From Bacteroidota bacterium (GTDB lineage Bacteria > Bacteroidota > Bacteroidia > Bacteroidales > Paludibacteraceae), in assembly GCA_017860345.1 (NCBI GenBank), contig JAFNAV010000058.1, forward strand, positions 1-43,479: a stretch of 43,479 nucleotides of DNA, written 5' to 3'. Below the pieces are notes generated by a model, which did no database searches, had not been told where the DNA came from, and saw nothing but the letters and a program-made list of their open reading frames with translations. Numbering within the stretch: the stretch's first letter is position 1; the number at the start of each line of letters is the position of its first letter. Shown here in pieces: positions 8,533 to 18,228 of this stretch. The translations under genes and the position numbers were made by a program.

Positions 8533-10119
8533 ATGAAAATTGCTCAAAAACTTTTTATAATCATCCTCGGCACTATGGCAACAATAAGTTTGCATGCTTC
8601 GCCAGCCAACTATATTCTGCCTAAAGAGCTGAAAGCAAAAGCATATCCTGCCCATGTAGAGCTGACATGGAAAAACACTCCCGGTTTTGACTACGAGATA
8701 TATCGCTCTACAGACAGTGGCAAAAAGTTTGTAAAAGTAGGGGAAACTAATTACAGTTATTATCTGGATTTTTGCGGCAGGCAAAAGCAGGCCGGACAGA
8801 TACTCACCTACCGGATACTACCCAAAGGACTGAACAATAAAGCTAAAGATGCAGAAAAAGCCGAAGTAAGCGTAACTCTTCTGCCCGAAACTGATGAAGC
8901 TTTGCTGGATATGGTGCAAGCTTATACACTACGCTATTTCTACGATTTTGCCGAACCAACTACCGGTATGGCGCGCGAACGGAGCAACGACGTCAATGGC
9001 GATATTGTAACTACCGGTGGCACCGGATTTGGTATTATGGGGCTCATTGCAGGCGCCGAAAGACAAATAATCACCCGTGAAAATGCCTTTACTACCATCC
9101 GAAAAATTGTAACCTTTCTTGAAAATACTGAACGTTTTCATGGAGCATGGTCGCACTGGTACGATGCCAACACGGGCAAATCGTTCAGTTTCAGTCAATA
9201 CGACGACGGCGGTGATTTGGTAGAAACAGCCTTTCTGATACAAGGACTACTTACTGCCCGCGAATACTTCAGACATGGAAGCGTGGATGAACGTTTGCTG
9301 TCAAACCGCATTACTCAACTTTGGGAAACCATAGAATGGAGTTGGTATACGCAGGGACAAGATGCGTTGTACTGGCACTGGTCGAAAAACTATGGCTGGA
9401 AAATGAATCACCGCATTAAAGGTTTCGACGAAACGCTGATTACCTATATTCTGGCTGCATCGTCGCCCACCTACCCTATCGACCGCAAGGTATACGAGAA
9501 TTGTTACAAAAACTCAACATACTATTTGAACGGTAAAAGCTATTATGGTTTCAAACTGGACTTGGGCATGGAGCTGGGTGGTCCATTATTTTTCACACAC
9601 TACTCATTTCTGGGGCTCAACCCGCAAGGCCTGACCGACGAACACACCAATTATTTTGAAAGGAACAAAGCCCACACTCTTATACACAGGGCTTATGCTA
9701 TAGACAACCCTAAAAAACATTCCGGGTTTGGCGAAAATCTTTGGGGTTTTACCTCGTCCGACGATCCATTGGTAGGATACACATCCCATCATCCGGGTAC
9801 TAACGACGAGAACGGTACCGTATCGCCAACCGCCGCCATTTCATCCATTGTGTATACACCCGCCGAATCGATGCAGGTACTTAAGAACCTCTATTACAAT
9901 CTGGGTAATAAAACCTTTGGGCAATACGGGTTTTACGATGCCTACAATCCCGGCATGGCAGACGGACAACAGGTAGTCAGGAGCTATCTGGCAATAGACC
10001 AGGGGCCTATTTTGGTAATGATCGAAAATTACCGCTCGGGACTACTCTGGAAACTGTTTATGAACAACCCTGAAATACACGCAGGGTTACAAAAATTAGG
10101 ATTTAAATCGAACAAATAA
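8533..10119 (+). CDS. GH144-type (glycoamylase-domain) glucanase, secreted
   Basis: Residues 1-22 are a signal peptide cleaved by signal peptidase I (ends SLHA), with no lipobox. Residues about 26-115 resemble a fibronectin type III/Ig-like domain (VELTWKNTPGFDYEIYRSTDSG). Residues about 125-525 are the PF10091 glycoamylase-type (alpha/alpha)6 domain, with GGTGFGIMGLIAGAER, GAWSHWYD, GDLVETAFLIQGLL, LYWHWSKNYGW, LGGPLFFTHYSFLG and YLAIDQGPILVMIENYRSG. This domain is that of family GH144, founded on the Chitinophaga endo-beta-1,2-glucanase. Without a lipid anchor it is probably periplasmic and would shorten imported beta-1,2-glucan fragments. It heads the SusC/SusD operon, 27 bp before susC. 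A paralogue lies at 18229. The family assignment is firm; the exact linkage specificity is inferred. Confidence 0.88.
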   Translation: MKIAQKLFIIILGTMATISLHASPANYILPKELKAKAYPAHVELTWKNTPGFDYEIYRSTDSGKKFVKVGETNYSYYLDFCGRQKQAGQILTYRILPKGLNNKAKDAEKAEVSVTLLPETDEALLDMVQAYTLRYFYDFAEPTTGMARERSNDVNGDIVTTGGTGFGIMGLIAGAERQIITRENAFTTIRKIVTFLENTERFHGAWSHWYDANTGKSFSFSQYDDGGDLVETAFLIQGLLTAREYFRHGSVDERLLSNRITQLWETIEWSWYTQGQDALYWHWSKNYGWKMNHRIKGFDETLITYILAASSPTYPIDRKVYENCYKNSTYYLNGKSYYGFKLDLGMELGGPLFFTHYSFLGLNPQGLTDEHTNYFERNKAHTLIHRAYAIDNPKKHSGFGENLWGFTSSDDPLVGYTSHHPGTNDENGTVSPTAAISSIVYTPAESMQVLKNLYYNLGNKTFGQYGFYDAYNPGMADGQQVVRSYLAIDQGPILVMIENYRSGLLWKLFMNNPEIHAGLQKLGFKSNK

Positions 10120-10146
10120 ATTAACTAACCAATTAAATTTAATGTC

Positions 10147-13100
10147 ATGAGAAAAAAAAGTATTTTACTTTTGCTGTTCACCCTGATGGGTGTCGGTTCA
10201 CTTTTAGCACAAAACATTCATGTGCGTGGAGTGATTGTAGATAGTAAAACCGGGGAGCCATTAATAGGCGCAAGCGTTGTTCAGAAAAACATGTCGAATG
10301 GTAGCATTACCAACATTGACGGAGAATTCAGTATTTCTGTACCAGCCAATTCTGTTTTGGAGATTTCGTATGTAGGTTATATATCGCAGGAGGTAAAAGC
10401 AACGCCATCAGCAATGCGAATACAACTGGTAGAAGACAATAAAACACTTAACGAAGTTGTTGTTATTGGCTATGGTACTGCCAACAAAAGAGACCTTACC
10501 GGATCAATCGTGAAAGTATCATCCAAAGAATTGGCTGGTAAGCCTAATTCGAACCCTATTTCTTCGCTTCAGGGTAAAGTTACCGGACTGAGCGTGGTGA
10601 ACAGCGGACAACCCGGTGTTGACCCAGATATTCGTATCCGTGGTACGGTTAGCCTCGGCCAAACTAAACCGCTTTATATTGTCGATGGAATTTTTAACGA
10701 CAATATCAGTTTTGTAAACCCATCGGACATTGAATCCATGGAAGTATTGAAAGATCCCTCTTCGCTGGCTATTTTCGGGGTAAGAGGTGCCAATGGCGTA
10801 ATTATCGTTACTACTAAAAGAGGAAATTCCGAAAAACTCACGGTCAATGTTAGTTCATCTCTGGGTATCAAAAATATTGTGGGTACTCCCGAAATGACCG
10901 ACCGCAGCGGGTTTATTACCTTGTACGACGAACAACGCGCCAATCAGGGTTTTGTGGCCTATCCCGATTACGATCTTTTTCAGGGTAATACCAACTGGGT
11001 GAATCTTATCTCGAAAAAGAATGCTATCATTAACAACAACAGTATCGGCATATCGGGTGGATCTGAAAAAAACAAATTCTACATGGGCTTGGGTTATATG
11101 AATGAACAAGGACTTATCAAATACGAAAATTACGATAAGATTACCGCATCCATCAACAATGAGATAAAGCTTAGCAAGGATTTAAAATTAGGTATCAGCC
11201 TGAGTGGGTCTAAAGCGAATATGCCGCAACTACACTCGTTTACTTCGGCATTGAATGCAACCCCTATTGTTGAGGCCTTTAACACCGAAAACAATGTATA
11301 CAACAAACTACCCGACCAGATTGGCGGCCCACAAATTGGCAACCCGCTGATGTTTGTAAAAGGTAATAAGTATACCCAATTAAACAAGGAACACCGGGTT
11401 TTGGGAAATTTATTTCTGGAATATAATTTCCTGAAAAATTTCACATTCAAAGTAAATTATTTTGCCGATTTAGGATTTAATAACGGCACTACCTATACCC
11501 CGAAGTACAAAGTATACAATGCCGAAACAGATGCTGTGGTAGAATGGAACACCAAATCGATGGTTAGCCAGTACCGGAATGCTTACTCCAAGTATCAACA
11601 GGATTATTTATTGACATATAAAAATCAGTTTGGCGACCACGGACTTACATTGCTGGGTGGTTTTACAACCTATTATGAAGATTACAGCCAAATTAAAGGT
11701 CAGGTTTCGCAATATGCTGGTGGCGATGAAATACCGAATGACAAAAGATGGTGGTATCTGGATGTTTATCCTTATGGCGATCCATCGTCCCGTATTGTAG
11801 TGACCGATAAGGATTCTGAATGGGACCGATCTACCGTATCATTCTTATTCAGGGCTTTATACAACTTCAAAGGTAAGTACAACCTGAATGCCTCATTCCG
11901 CCGCGACGGTTCTTCTGAAATCTCGCCAAGTCATCGTTATCAGAATTTTTGGGCATTAGGTGGAGCCTGGTATCTAACACAGGAGTCGTTTATGCAGAAT
12001 CAGAGCATCTTTGACAACCTGAAAATCAAAGCATCAGTAGGGCAATTAGGTAACCAATATACAGGCGTTCATTATCCGTATTATCCCAATTACGAAGCTG
12101 GATCTTCGGCCGTATTTGGAGAAAACATAGTTCCTGCTTACCAACTGGCATACAAGAATAATCCTAACCTACAATGGGAAACCATTGATGCTTATGAAGG
12201 TGGAGTAGAAATGGATTTGTTTAAAAACAAACTACATCTGGATGCTAACTATTATGAAAAAAGAACCAATAACTTACTGACCATGGTTAATGATGGCGCC
12301 AATAACTTTTATATGAACTCAGGAGTTATCAGAAGCTCGGGAATTGAAGTTCAGGCTAACTGGAACCAGACTATATCACGGGATCTGAATTTTTCGGTTG
12401 GGGGTAATATTACAACCATGAAGAATAAAGTTCTAAAAGTATGGACAAAAGGTTACAGATACATAAGTGGAAATTCCTGGACTGAAGAAGGTGATGCAAT
12501 TGCTTATTTCTACGGCTATGTAGTAGAGGGAGTATACCAATCGTATGCCGATAAATTGGCCAGCCCTATAAATACACTGGGCGACTACGGACCGGGCGAT
12601 TTGAAATTTAAAGATTTAAATAACGACAATAAGATTACCACTGCAGACCGTACTAAAATAGGTAACCCTTCTCCGGATTTCACTTATAGCCTTTCATTTT
12701 CAGCAAATTACAAAAACTTTGATTTGACTGCCGATTTTCAGGGAGTGTATGGCAACGAAGTATGGCGCAACTGGGGAAATGGTTCAACTTATGCCGTATT
12801 TAATTATCGGACCGAACGCTTAAAACGCTGGCATGGTGCAGGCACCTCCAACTGGGAGCCCAAAGTAGGCAACGACGCCATAAACAACCAGCCTTCTTCC
12901 TATATGATTGAAGACGGAAGCTATTTCAGACTTCGTAATTTGCAGATAGGATATAATGTAAATCGCAATGCTTTATCTAAAACAGGCATTCAATCCTTGC
13001 GTTTTTATATCAGTGGACAAAACCTGTTTACCTTGAAGAACAACTCAGGATTTACGCCCGAAGCCGGTGGTTCGGCTATTCAATTTGGTGTCGACAATGG

Positions 13101-13152
13101 AAGTTATCCGATACCGGCTATCACTACCGTTGGATTTAATCTCTCATTTTAA
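10147..13152 (+). CDS. susC: SusC/RagA-family TonB-dependent outer-membrane transporter
   Basis: The 1001-residue importer of oligosaccharides across the outer membrane is powered by TonB. Visible parts: signal peptide (1-21), carboxypeptidase-D-regulatory-like beta-sandwich (about 24-100, VRGVIVDSKTGEPLIGASV), TonB-box-like segment (NEVVVIGYG), plug domain (PISSLQGKVTGL, IRIRGTVSLG, PLYIVDG, IESMEVLKDPSSLAIFGVRGANGVIIVTTKRG), then a long beta-barrel ending in an aromatic residue (TTVGFNLSF). All are SusC hallmarks. It is followed at 24 bp by susD and would form the SusCD lid-and-barrel complex. The substrate, judged from the flanking GH144 and GH3 genes, is probably beta-1,2-glucan oligosaccharides. 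The symbol denotes the family, not starch specificity. Confidence 0.96.
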   Translation: MRKKSILLLLFTLMGVGSLLAQNIHVRGVIVDSKTGEPLIGASVVQKNMSNGSITNIDGEFSISVPANSVLEISYVGYISQEVKATPSAMRIQLVEDNKTLNEVVVIGYGTANKRDLTGSIVKVSSKELAGKPNSNPISSLQGKVTGLSVVNSGQPGVDPDIRIRGTVSLGQTKPLYIVDGIFNDNISFVNPSDIESMEVLKDPSSLAIFGVRGANGVIIVTTKRGNSEKLTVNVSSSLGIKNIVGTPEMTDRSGFITLYDEQRANQGFVAYPDYDLFQGNTNWVNLISKKNAIINNNSIGISGGSEKNKFYMGLGYMNEQGLIKYENYDKITASINNEIKLSKDLKLGISLSGSKANMPQLHSFTSALNATPIVEAFNTENNVYNKLPDQIGGPQIGNPLMFVKGNKYTQLNKEHRVLGNLFLEYNFLKNFTFKVNYFADLGFNNGTTYTPKYKVYNAETDAVVEWNTKSMVSQYRNAYSKYQQDYLLTYKNQFGDHGLTLLGGFTTYYEDYSQIKGQVSQYAGGDEIPNDKRWWYLDVYPYGDPSSRIVVTDKDSEWDRSTVSFLFRALYNFKGKYNLNASFRRDGSSEISPSHRYQNFWALGGAWYLTQESFMQNQSIFDNLKIKASVGQLGNQYTGVHYPYYPNYEAGSSAVFGENIVPAYQLAYKNNPNLQWETIDAYEGGVEMDLFKNKLHLDANYYEKRTNNLLTMVNDGANNFYMNSGVIRSSGIEVQANWNQTISRDLNFSVGGNITTMKNKVLKVWTKGYRYISGNSWTEEGDAIAYFYGYVVEGVYQSYADKLASPINTLGDYGPGDLKFKDLNNDNKITTADRTKIGNPSPDFTYSLSFSANYKNFDLTADFQGVYGNEVWRNWGNGSTYAVFNYRTERLKRWHGAGTSNWEPKVGNDAINNQPSSYMIEDGSYFRLRNLQIGYNVNRNALSKTGIQSLRFYISGQNLFTLKNNSGFTPEAGGSAIQFGVDNGSYPIPAITTVGFNLSF

Positions 13153-13176
13153 TTTAAATTTAATACAGATAAAATC

Positions 13177-14661
13177 ATGAAAAAAATTAAATTATTCATA
13201 TTCATTTTACCACTTGTGCTGATAGGGGTAAGTTGCTCTGATTTTTTGGACAGAAAACCATTATCGATAGCCACCGAAGGCGATTTGACCGTAGGAGGCG
13301 TGGAAGGAAAAGTGTTTGGCTTATATGGTACGCTTCGCGACGAAGGAATGTCCGGACTACCCATGGTATTTATGCACGTTATGCGTAGCGACGATGCCAT
13401 CAAAGGCAGTACCGCTACCGACGGAGCATCGTACGAACAAATGGCCGATTATTTTAAATACAACAAATCAGACGGATGGTTGCTACTCGATTACTGGAAT
13501 GCTCACTATAAGCTGATTTATGCTTGCAACGATATATTGCATGACATTGACTCTCTGAAACTTAACACAGAGGGCGATATGATTAATCTGGCTGAAGCTA
13601 AATTTTTCAGAGCTTATGCTTATTTTGACTTAGTAAGAACGTTTGGCGAAGTACCAAAAATCGATTTCAAAATTTATAGTATTGGTAATGCCAATATCGA
13701 AAAATCTACCGTTGCCGACCTTTATACTTTTATTGATAAAGATTTAACTGACGCGGTAGCTTATTTACCATCAACATGGATAAGCACTTATCTGGGACGC
13801 GCTACCAAAGGAGCAGCCAACACCCTCTGGGCCAAAACAAAACTATACCGTAAGGATTGGGGCGGCGCTTTGGCCAAAGCCGAAGAGGTAATTAGTTCGG
13901 GCAATTATAGCTTATTGGCTTCGTACGATAACTTTTTTAAAGAAGAAGGCGAAAACTCAAGCGAATCCATATTGGAAGTTCAGATGTACGTAAGTTCAAA
14001 TGGTTCTGTATCTTACAACAACAATTGCAATGGAGCACAAGGCATACGAGGTAGTGGCGACTGGGATTTAGGCTGGGGATGGAACGTACCAAGTCAGGAT
14101 TTGGTGGATTCGTACGAAGCCGGCGACCCCCGAAAAACAACCACCATTCTGTATTCAGGCGGATCGGACGGATACGGCCTGACTGTACCTGCCACGCTGG
14201 GCAACATACAGCCTTACTGGAACAGAAAAGTATATTCAAACCCTGCACGCAGAGCCGCCACCGGCATAAAATACGCCAACTGGTTAAATATAAGACTGTT
14301 GCGCTACGCAGATGTATTACTGATGGCTGCCGAAGCTGCTAACGAAATTGGCGGAGAAGCCAACACAACCAAAGCTCTTAAGTATTTAGAAATGATAAGG
14401 GCGCGTGCAAGAGGTACGGCTAACGTATTACCTGCTGTAACCACTACCGTTCAAAGCGAGCTACGCACAGCCATAAAAAGAGAGAGAAGAGCTGAATTTG
14501 CTATGGAGTACGAACGATTCTTTGATTTGGTACGCTGGGACGACGCCATTACTGTACTTGGTCCGGCCGGATATACCGACAAATGTAAGTACTACCCAAT
14601 ACCTCAGAGCATTATTGATAAAGCTCAGGGAAAACTGACTCAAAATCCTGACTGGAATTAA
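13177..14661 (+). CDS. susD: SusD/RagB-family surface glycan-binding lipoprotein
   Basis: The extracellular lid of the SusCD importer captures glycan. The 494 residues start with a lipoprotein signal (lipobox IGVSC, Cys20) followed by the SusD N-terminal phrase SDFLDRKPLS. The typical TPR-like helices are seen in AKFFRAYAYFDLVRTFGEVP and the C-terminal SusD signature in LRYADVLLMAAEAANEIGG and ERRAEFAMEYERFFDLVRW. It ends with LTQNPDWN, as SusD proteins commonly do. It is tightly linked to susC upstream and to the LamG-type lipoprotein downstream (39 bp), so one transcript is expected. Confidence 0.96.
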   Translation: MKKIKLFIFILPLVLIGVSCSDFLDRKPLSIATEGDLTVGGVEGKVFGLYGTLRDEGMSGLPMVFMHVMRSDDAIKGSTATDGASYEQMADYFKYNKSDGWLLLDYWNAHYKLIYACNDILHDIDSLKLNTEGDMINLAEAKFFRAYAYFDLVRTFGEVPKIDFKIYSIGNANIEKSTVADLYTFIDKDLTDAVAYLPSTWISTYLGRATKGAANTLWAKTKLYRKDWGGALAKAEEVISSGNYSLLASYDNFFKEEGENSSESILEVQMYVSSNGSVSYNNNCNGAQGIRGSGDWDLGWGWNVPSQDLVDSYEAGDPRKTTTILYSGGSDGYGLTVPATLGNIQPYWNRKVYSNPARRAATGIKYANWLNIRLLRYADVLLMAAEAANEIGGEANTTKALKYLEMIRARARGTANVLPAVTTTVQSELRTAIKRERRAEFAMEYERFFDLVRWDDAITVLGPAGYTDKCKYYPIPQSIIDKAQGKLTQNPDWN

Positions 14662-14700
14662 TTCCTCTCAGCGTATAAGTTTCATTTTTAAACAGATTCA

Positions 14701-15597
14701 ATGAAAATTAAAAAAATATATATGAAAAAATTAATTATATTAGCAACAACTCTGATTGTTGCGCTATTGACATTTAATAGTTGTCAGGATTTGGATCGTC
14801 CTGAACTTGGAGATTATCCCAAGGATTCAAACCCCGCCGGAGGTCCCTTAAAGTTCTATGTGGCATTTGATGGCACTACCGATAACCCCTTGATGAACGC
14901 TGTTGACAGCATACGTGCAAATTTTGCCACAGCCAATGGCACTACTGCCATGGACGGAATAAACGGCAAAGGAATACAAGGCGTTGCCGGACAATTTATT
15001 TCGTATGCAAAACCCAATGATTTTGTAACAACTGCAGGTAGTTTCTCTGTTTCGTTCTGGTATAAGCACGACGGACAAACCAAAAACAATGCTCTTACTA
15101 ACGGGCCGGAGTATATTTTTAGCTTTGTAGCTGCTGCCGATTATCATTGGTCGGGTAGCAACATGATGCTGATGTTTGAAGGATCAAATACGGCTTGCGC
15201 GGTAAAAATGGTGATAGCCGACGGACTAAGCGCTAACGGTAAAGCAAGTACCGCTGATACATGGCTTACCTGGGAAGGTGCTAATGCCATAGCCGGACTG
15301 CTGGACAACCAGTGGCATCATTGCGTTTTTTCTTACGACCAAGCCACATCCGGCCTTACATTTTATAAAGATGCAACCGTAATTGGCACTAAAACATGGG
15401 GTACACATGGTGCCATCAAACTCATCGACTCTAAAGTTGCCGGATTCCGCCTTGGCTGTGGACCACAAGGCAGCGCAGGCGATGTATCCAACGATTGGCT
15501 CAGGTCGTCATGGAAAGGAGGCCTGGATCAGTTCCGTATGTACAATACTGCTTTGAGCGCAGCTGAGGTTACAGCATTGTTCTCGAAAAAGTTGTAA
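14701..15597 (+). CDS. LamG/concanavalin-like surface lipoprotein, candidate glycan-binding protein
   Basis: The lipoprotein signal ends at Cys28 (LTFNSC). A start at the second ATG (14722, MKKLIILATT) would give Cys21 and a more usual signal length; both are possible. Acidic residues follow the Cys (QDLDRPELGD), fitting surface export. Residues about 50-298 form a LamG/laminin-G-like jelly-roll: FYVAFDGTTDNPLMNAV, GSFSVSFWYKHDG, NQWHHCVFSYDQATSGLTFYKDATVIG, and DQFRMYNTALSAAEVTALF. Placed where SusE/F-like surface glycan-binding proteins usually sit (after SusD), it probably binds the polymer at the cell surface. No catalytic signature was recognised. Confidence 0.8.
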   Translation: MKIKKIYMKKLIILATTLIVALLTFNSCQDLDRPELGDYPKDSNPAGGPLKFYVAFDGTTDNPLMNAVDSIRANFATANGTTAMDGINGKGIQGVAGQFISYAKPNDFVTTAGSFSVSFWYKHDGQTKNNALTNGPEYIFSFVAAADYHWSGSNMMLMFEGSNTACAVKMVIADGLSANGKASTADTWLTWEGANAIAGLLDNQWHHCVFSYDQATSGLTFYKDATVIGTKTWGTHGAIKLIDSKVAGFRLGCGPQGSAGDVSNDWLRSSWKGGLDQFRMYNTALSAAEVTALFSKKL

Positions 15598-15614
15598 TTT
15601 GATTTACCTGAACA

Positions 15615-15664
15615 GGAAAGCAGCGGGAGTATCACAAAAAAAACTCCCTTGCTTTCTTGTTTTA
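15615..15664 (+). terminator. Intra-operon terminator/attenuator before the GH3 gene
   Basis: Two stacked stems, GAAAGC (15616-15621) with GCTTTC (15651-15656) and GGGAGT (15625-15630) with ACTCCC (15643-15648), are followed by TTGTTTT. This could partly stop transcription after the binding-protein gene and lower expression of the downstream enzymes. Confidence 0.6.
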
Positions 15665-15711
15665 TAAAATATGTAAGCCAATATCTGAAAATAATTTAAT
15701 ATATCGATCAA

Positions 15712-18075
15712 GTGAAAACAAAAATCATTTTATTAGCCCTGAGCTGTTTAATTCTGACAAACACCGAGGCACAGAAAACAAAGAAAAAAACCAAAACTGT
15801 GGTTGAAACTCAGGAAGTGAAACAAATTCCGTTTCCAGGCAGAGAGCATTATTTTAAAGCTGACCCTCAAATGGATCAGTTTATCAGCAACTTAATGTCG
15901 CAAATGACGCTGGATGAAAAACTGGGACAGCTTAATCTGCCTTCGTCGGGCGATTTTGTTACCGGTCAGGCCACAAATTCAGATATTGGTAAAAAAGTTG
16001 AAGAAGGCAAAGTGGGTGGACTATTCAATATCAAAGGTGTTGAGAAAATCCGGGACATTCAGAAAGTTGCAGTTGAAAAAAGCCGGCTTAAAATCCCAAT
16101 GATATTTGGCATGGACGTTATTCATGGATACGAAACCAATTTCCCTATTCCACTGGGACTTGCATCGTCGTGGGATATGAGCCTGATTGAGCAATCGGCA
16201 CGCATAGCGGCACTGGAAGCTACTGCCGACGGAATTTGCTGGACTTTCTCGCCTATGGTAGATATTTCGCGCGATCCGCGTTGGGGCAGAGTAGCCGAAG
16301 GTTCGGGCGAAGATGCTTATCTTGGCTCGCAAATAGCCAAAGCCATGGTACATGGATATCAGGGCTACAGCTTAGCCGATAAAAACACCATGATGGCCTG
16401 CGTAAAACACTATGCCCTGTATGGCGCTCCCGAGGCCGGACGCGATTACAATACCGTGGACATGAGCAGGCTCAGAATGTATAACGAGTATTTCCCTCCC
16501 TATAAAGCTGCCGTAGATGCAGGCGTGGGTAGTGTGATGGCATCATTCAACGAGGTGGACGGTATACCTGCTACCGCCAACAGATGGTTGCAAACTGAAG
16601 TACTCCGTAATCAATGGGGTTTCGGAGGTTTTGTGGTAACAGACTTTACCGGAATCAACGAAATGATAGATCATGGCATAGGTGACCTTCAGGAAGTATC
16701 GGCACGCGCTTTAAAGGCTGGTATCGATATGGATATGGTTGGCGAAGGTTTTCTTACAACCCTGAAAAAATCATTGGATGAAGGCCGGGTTTCTATCGAA
16801 GATATTAATGTGGCTGTACGACGTATACTGGAAGCTAAATATCGTCTGGGATTATTTGCCGACCCATACAAATATTGCGACGTCAACAGATCTAAAACTG
16901 ATATTTTCAACCAGCAAAACCGCGCTATTGCCCGCAATATATCCAGCCAGTCTATGGTGTTGTTGAAAAACAATAACGAATTATTGCCTTTGAAAAAAAG
17001 TGGAACAGTAGCCGTAATAGGTCCTTTGGCCGATAACCCGGAAAATATGCCCGGTACCTGGAGCGTTGCAGCCAAACATGCCCTATCGGTAAGTCTGCTC
17101 AGAGGATTGAAGGAAACTTTAGGAGATAAGGTTAATTTTGTATATGCCAAAGGCAGTAATATTGACTACGATGCCGAACAGGAGGTACGCGCAGCCATGT
17201 TTAACAAAAACACCTATCGCGACAATCGTCCCAAAGAACAGATATTAAACGAAGCCCTACAGATTGCCCAAAAAGCTGATGTAATAGTGGCTGCCATAGG
17301 CGAAACTGCCGAAATGAGCGGCGAGTGCAGCTCCAGAACCAACATTGAGATTCCTCAGGCTCAGAAAGATTTGTTGATGGCGCTCAAAAAGACAGGAAAG
17401 CCCATTGTGGTGGTGCTTTTCACCGGACGCCCGCTGGTGCTTAACGATGAGCAGGAAACTGCCGACGCCATCCTTAACGTTTGGTTTCCGGGAAGCGAAG
17501 CCGGATATGCCATATCAGATGTTTTGTTCGGTCAGGTAAATCCGTCGGGTAAGCTACCCATGTCGTTTCCCCGCAATGTAGGACAAGTGCCTCTCTATTA
17601 CAACCACAAGAACACCGGCAGACCGGTAACTGCGGTAGATAAATACGAAAAATTCAGATCCGTTTATATGGATTCGCCTAACTCGCCACTTTATCCTTTT
17701 GGCTACGGACTAAGCTACACCACATTCAGCTATGGCGACATTGCTTTAAGTGCAACAAAACTACAGGGTAATCAAACACTTACTGCAAGCATTAGCCTTA
17801 CCAACACGGGTAAATATGATGGTGCAGAAGTGGTTCAGCTTTATATCCGCGATGTGGTAGGAAGCATAACCCGGCCGGTGAAAGAGCTGAAAGCCTTCCG
17901 TAAAGTAATGTTGAAAGCCGGCGAAACTAAAACCGTAACCTTCGACATCACTCCCGAAGACTTAAAGTTCTATAACTACGATTTAAATTACGATTGGGAA
18001 GCCGGCGAATTTGAAATTAAAATCGGAGGTAACTCTTCCGACGTCAAAACTTCAAAAATTGTTTGGAATAAATAA
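15712..18075 (+). CDS. GH3 beta-glucosidase, periplasmic
   Basis: An exo-acting family GH3 enzyme of 787 residues with a signal peptide (1-20, ends TEA). The (beta/alpha)8 domain shows GMDVIHGYETNFPIPLG, WTFSPMVDISRDPRWGR, CVKHYALYG and the nucleophile motif VVTDF (Asp311). The alpha/beta sandwich carries AEMSGECSSR, where Glu538 is the likely acid/base, and a C-terminal fibronectin-III-like domain ends the chain (NTGKYDGAEVVQLYIRD). In a GH144-containing locus the expected job is removal of glucose from sophoro-oligosaccharides, as reported for a Bacteroides thetaiotaomicron GH3 beta-1,2-glucosidase. Specificity is inferred from context. The start is GTG at 15712, directly before the signal peptide; no in-frame ATG is better placed. 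Confidence 0.92.
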   Translation: MKTKIILLALSCLILTNTEAQKTKKKTKTVVETQEVKQIPFPGREHYFKADPQMDQFISNLMSQMTLDEKLGQLNLPSSGDFVTGQATNSDIGKKVEEGKVGGLFNIKGVEKIRDIQKVAVEKSRLKIPMIFGMDVIHGYETNFPIPLGLASSWDMSLIEQSARIAALEATADGICWTFSPMVDISRDPRWGRVAEGSGEDAYLGSQIAKAMVHGYQGYSLADKNTMMACVKHYALYGAPEAGRDYNTVDMSRLRMYNEYFPPYKAAVDAGVGSVMASFNEVDGIPATANRWLQTEVLRNQWGFGGFVVTDFTGINEMIDHGIGDLQEVSARALKAGIDMDMVGEGFLTTLKKSLDEGRVSIEDINVAVRRILEAKYRLGLFADPYKYCDVNRSKTDIFNQQNRAIARNISSQSMVLLKNNNELLPLKKSGTVAVIGPLADNPENMPGTWSVAAKHALSVSLLRGLKETLGDKVNFVYAKGSNIDYDAEQEVRAAMFNKNTYRDNRPKEQILNEALQIAQKADVIVAAIGETAEMSGECSSRTNIEIPQAQKDLLMALKKTGKPIVVVLFTGRPLVLNDEQETADAILNVWFPGSEAGYAISDVLFGQVNPSGKLPMSFPRNVGQVPLYYNHKNTGRPVTAVDKYEKFRSVYMDSPNSPLYPFGYGLSYTTFSYGDIALSATKLQGNQTLTASISLTNTGKYDGAEVVQLYIRDVVGSITRPVKELKAFRKVMLKAGETKTVTFDITPEDLKFYNYDLNYDWEAGEFEIKIGGNSSDVKTSKIVWNK

Positions 18076-18090
18076 CTGCTTTATCCGATT

Positions 18091-18198
18091 ATAAAAATCT
18101 TCAGATTCTTGCTTCGCTCTGAATGATAAATCAGGACTGGTATTTTTATTTAAGAAAATCCTGACTGTCATTCAGAGCGAAATCAGCAAGATTTTTAT
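18091..18198. repeat. Long imperfect inverted repeat (REP/MITE-like) inside the PUL
   Basis: Left arm 18091-18136 and right arm 18159-18198 share ATAAAAATCTT at the outer ends, a central TTCGCTCTGAATGA and TCAGGA near the loop, with small internal differences. The core TTCGCTCTGAATGA resembles a short word that recurs in the intergenic DNA of many Bacteroidota. It would form a long hairpin in RNA of either strand and lies between the GH3 and second GH144 genes. Confidence 0.7.
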
Positions 18199-18228
18199 GA
18201 TTACAACTAACTCTTATTTTATAATATT

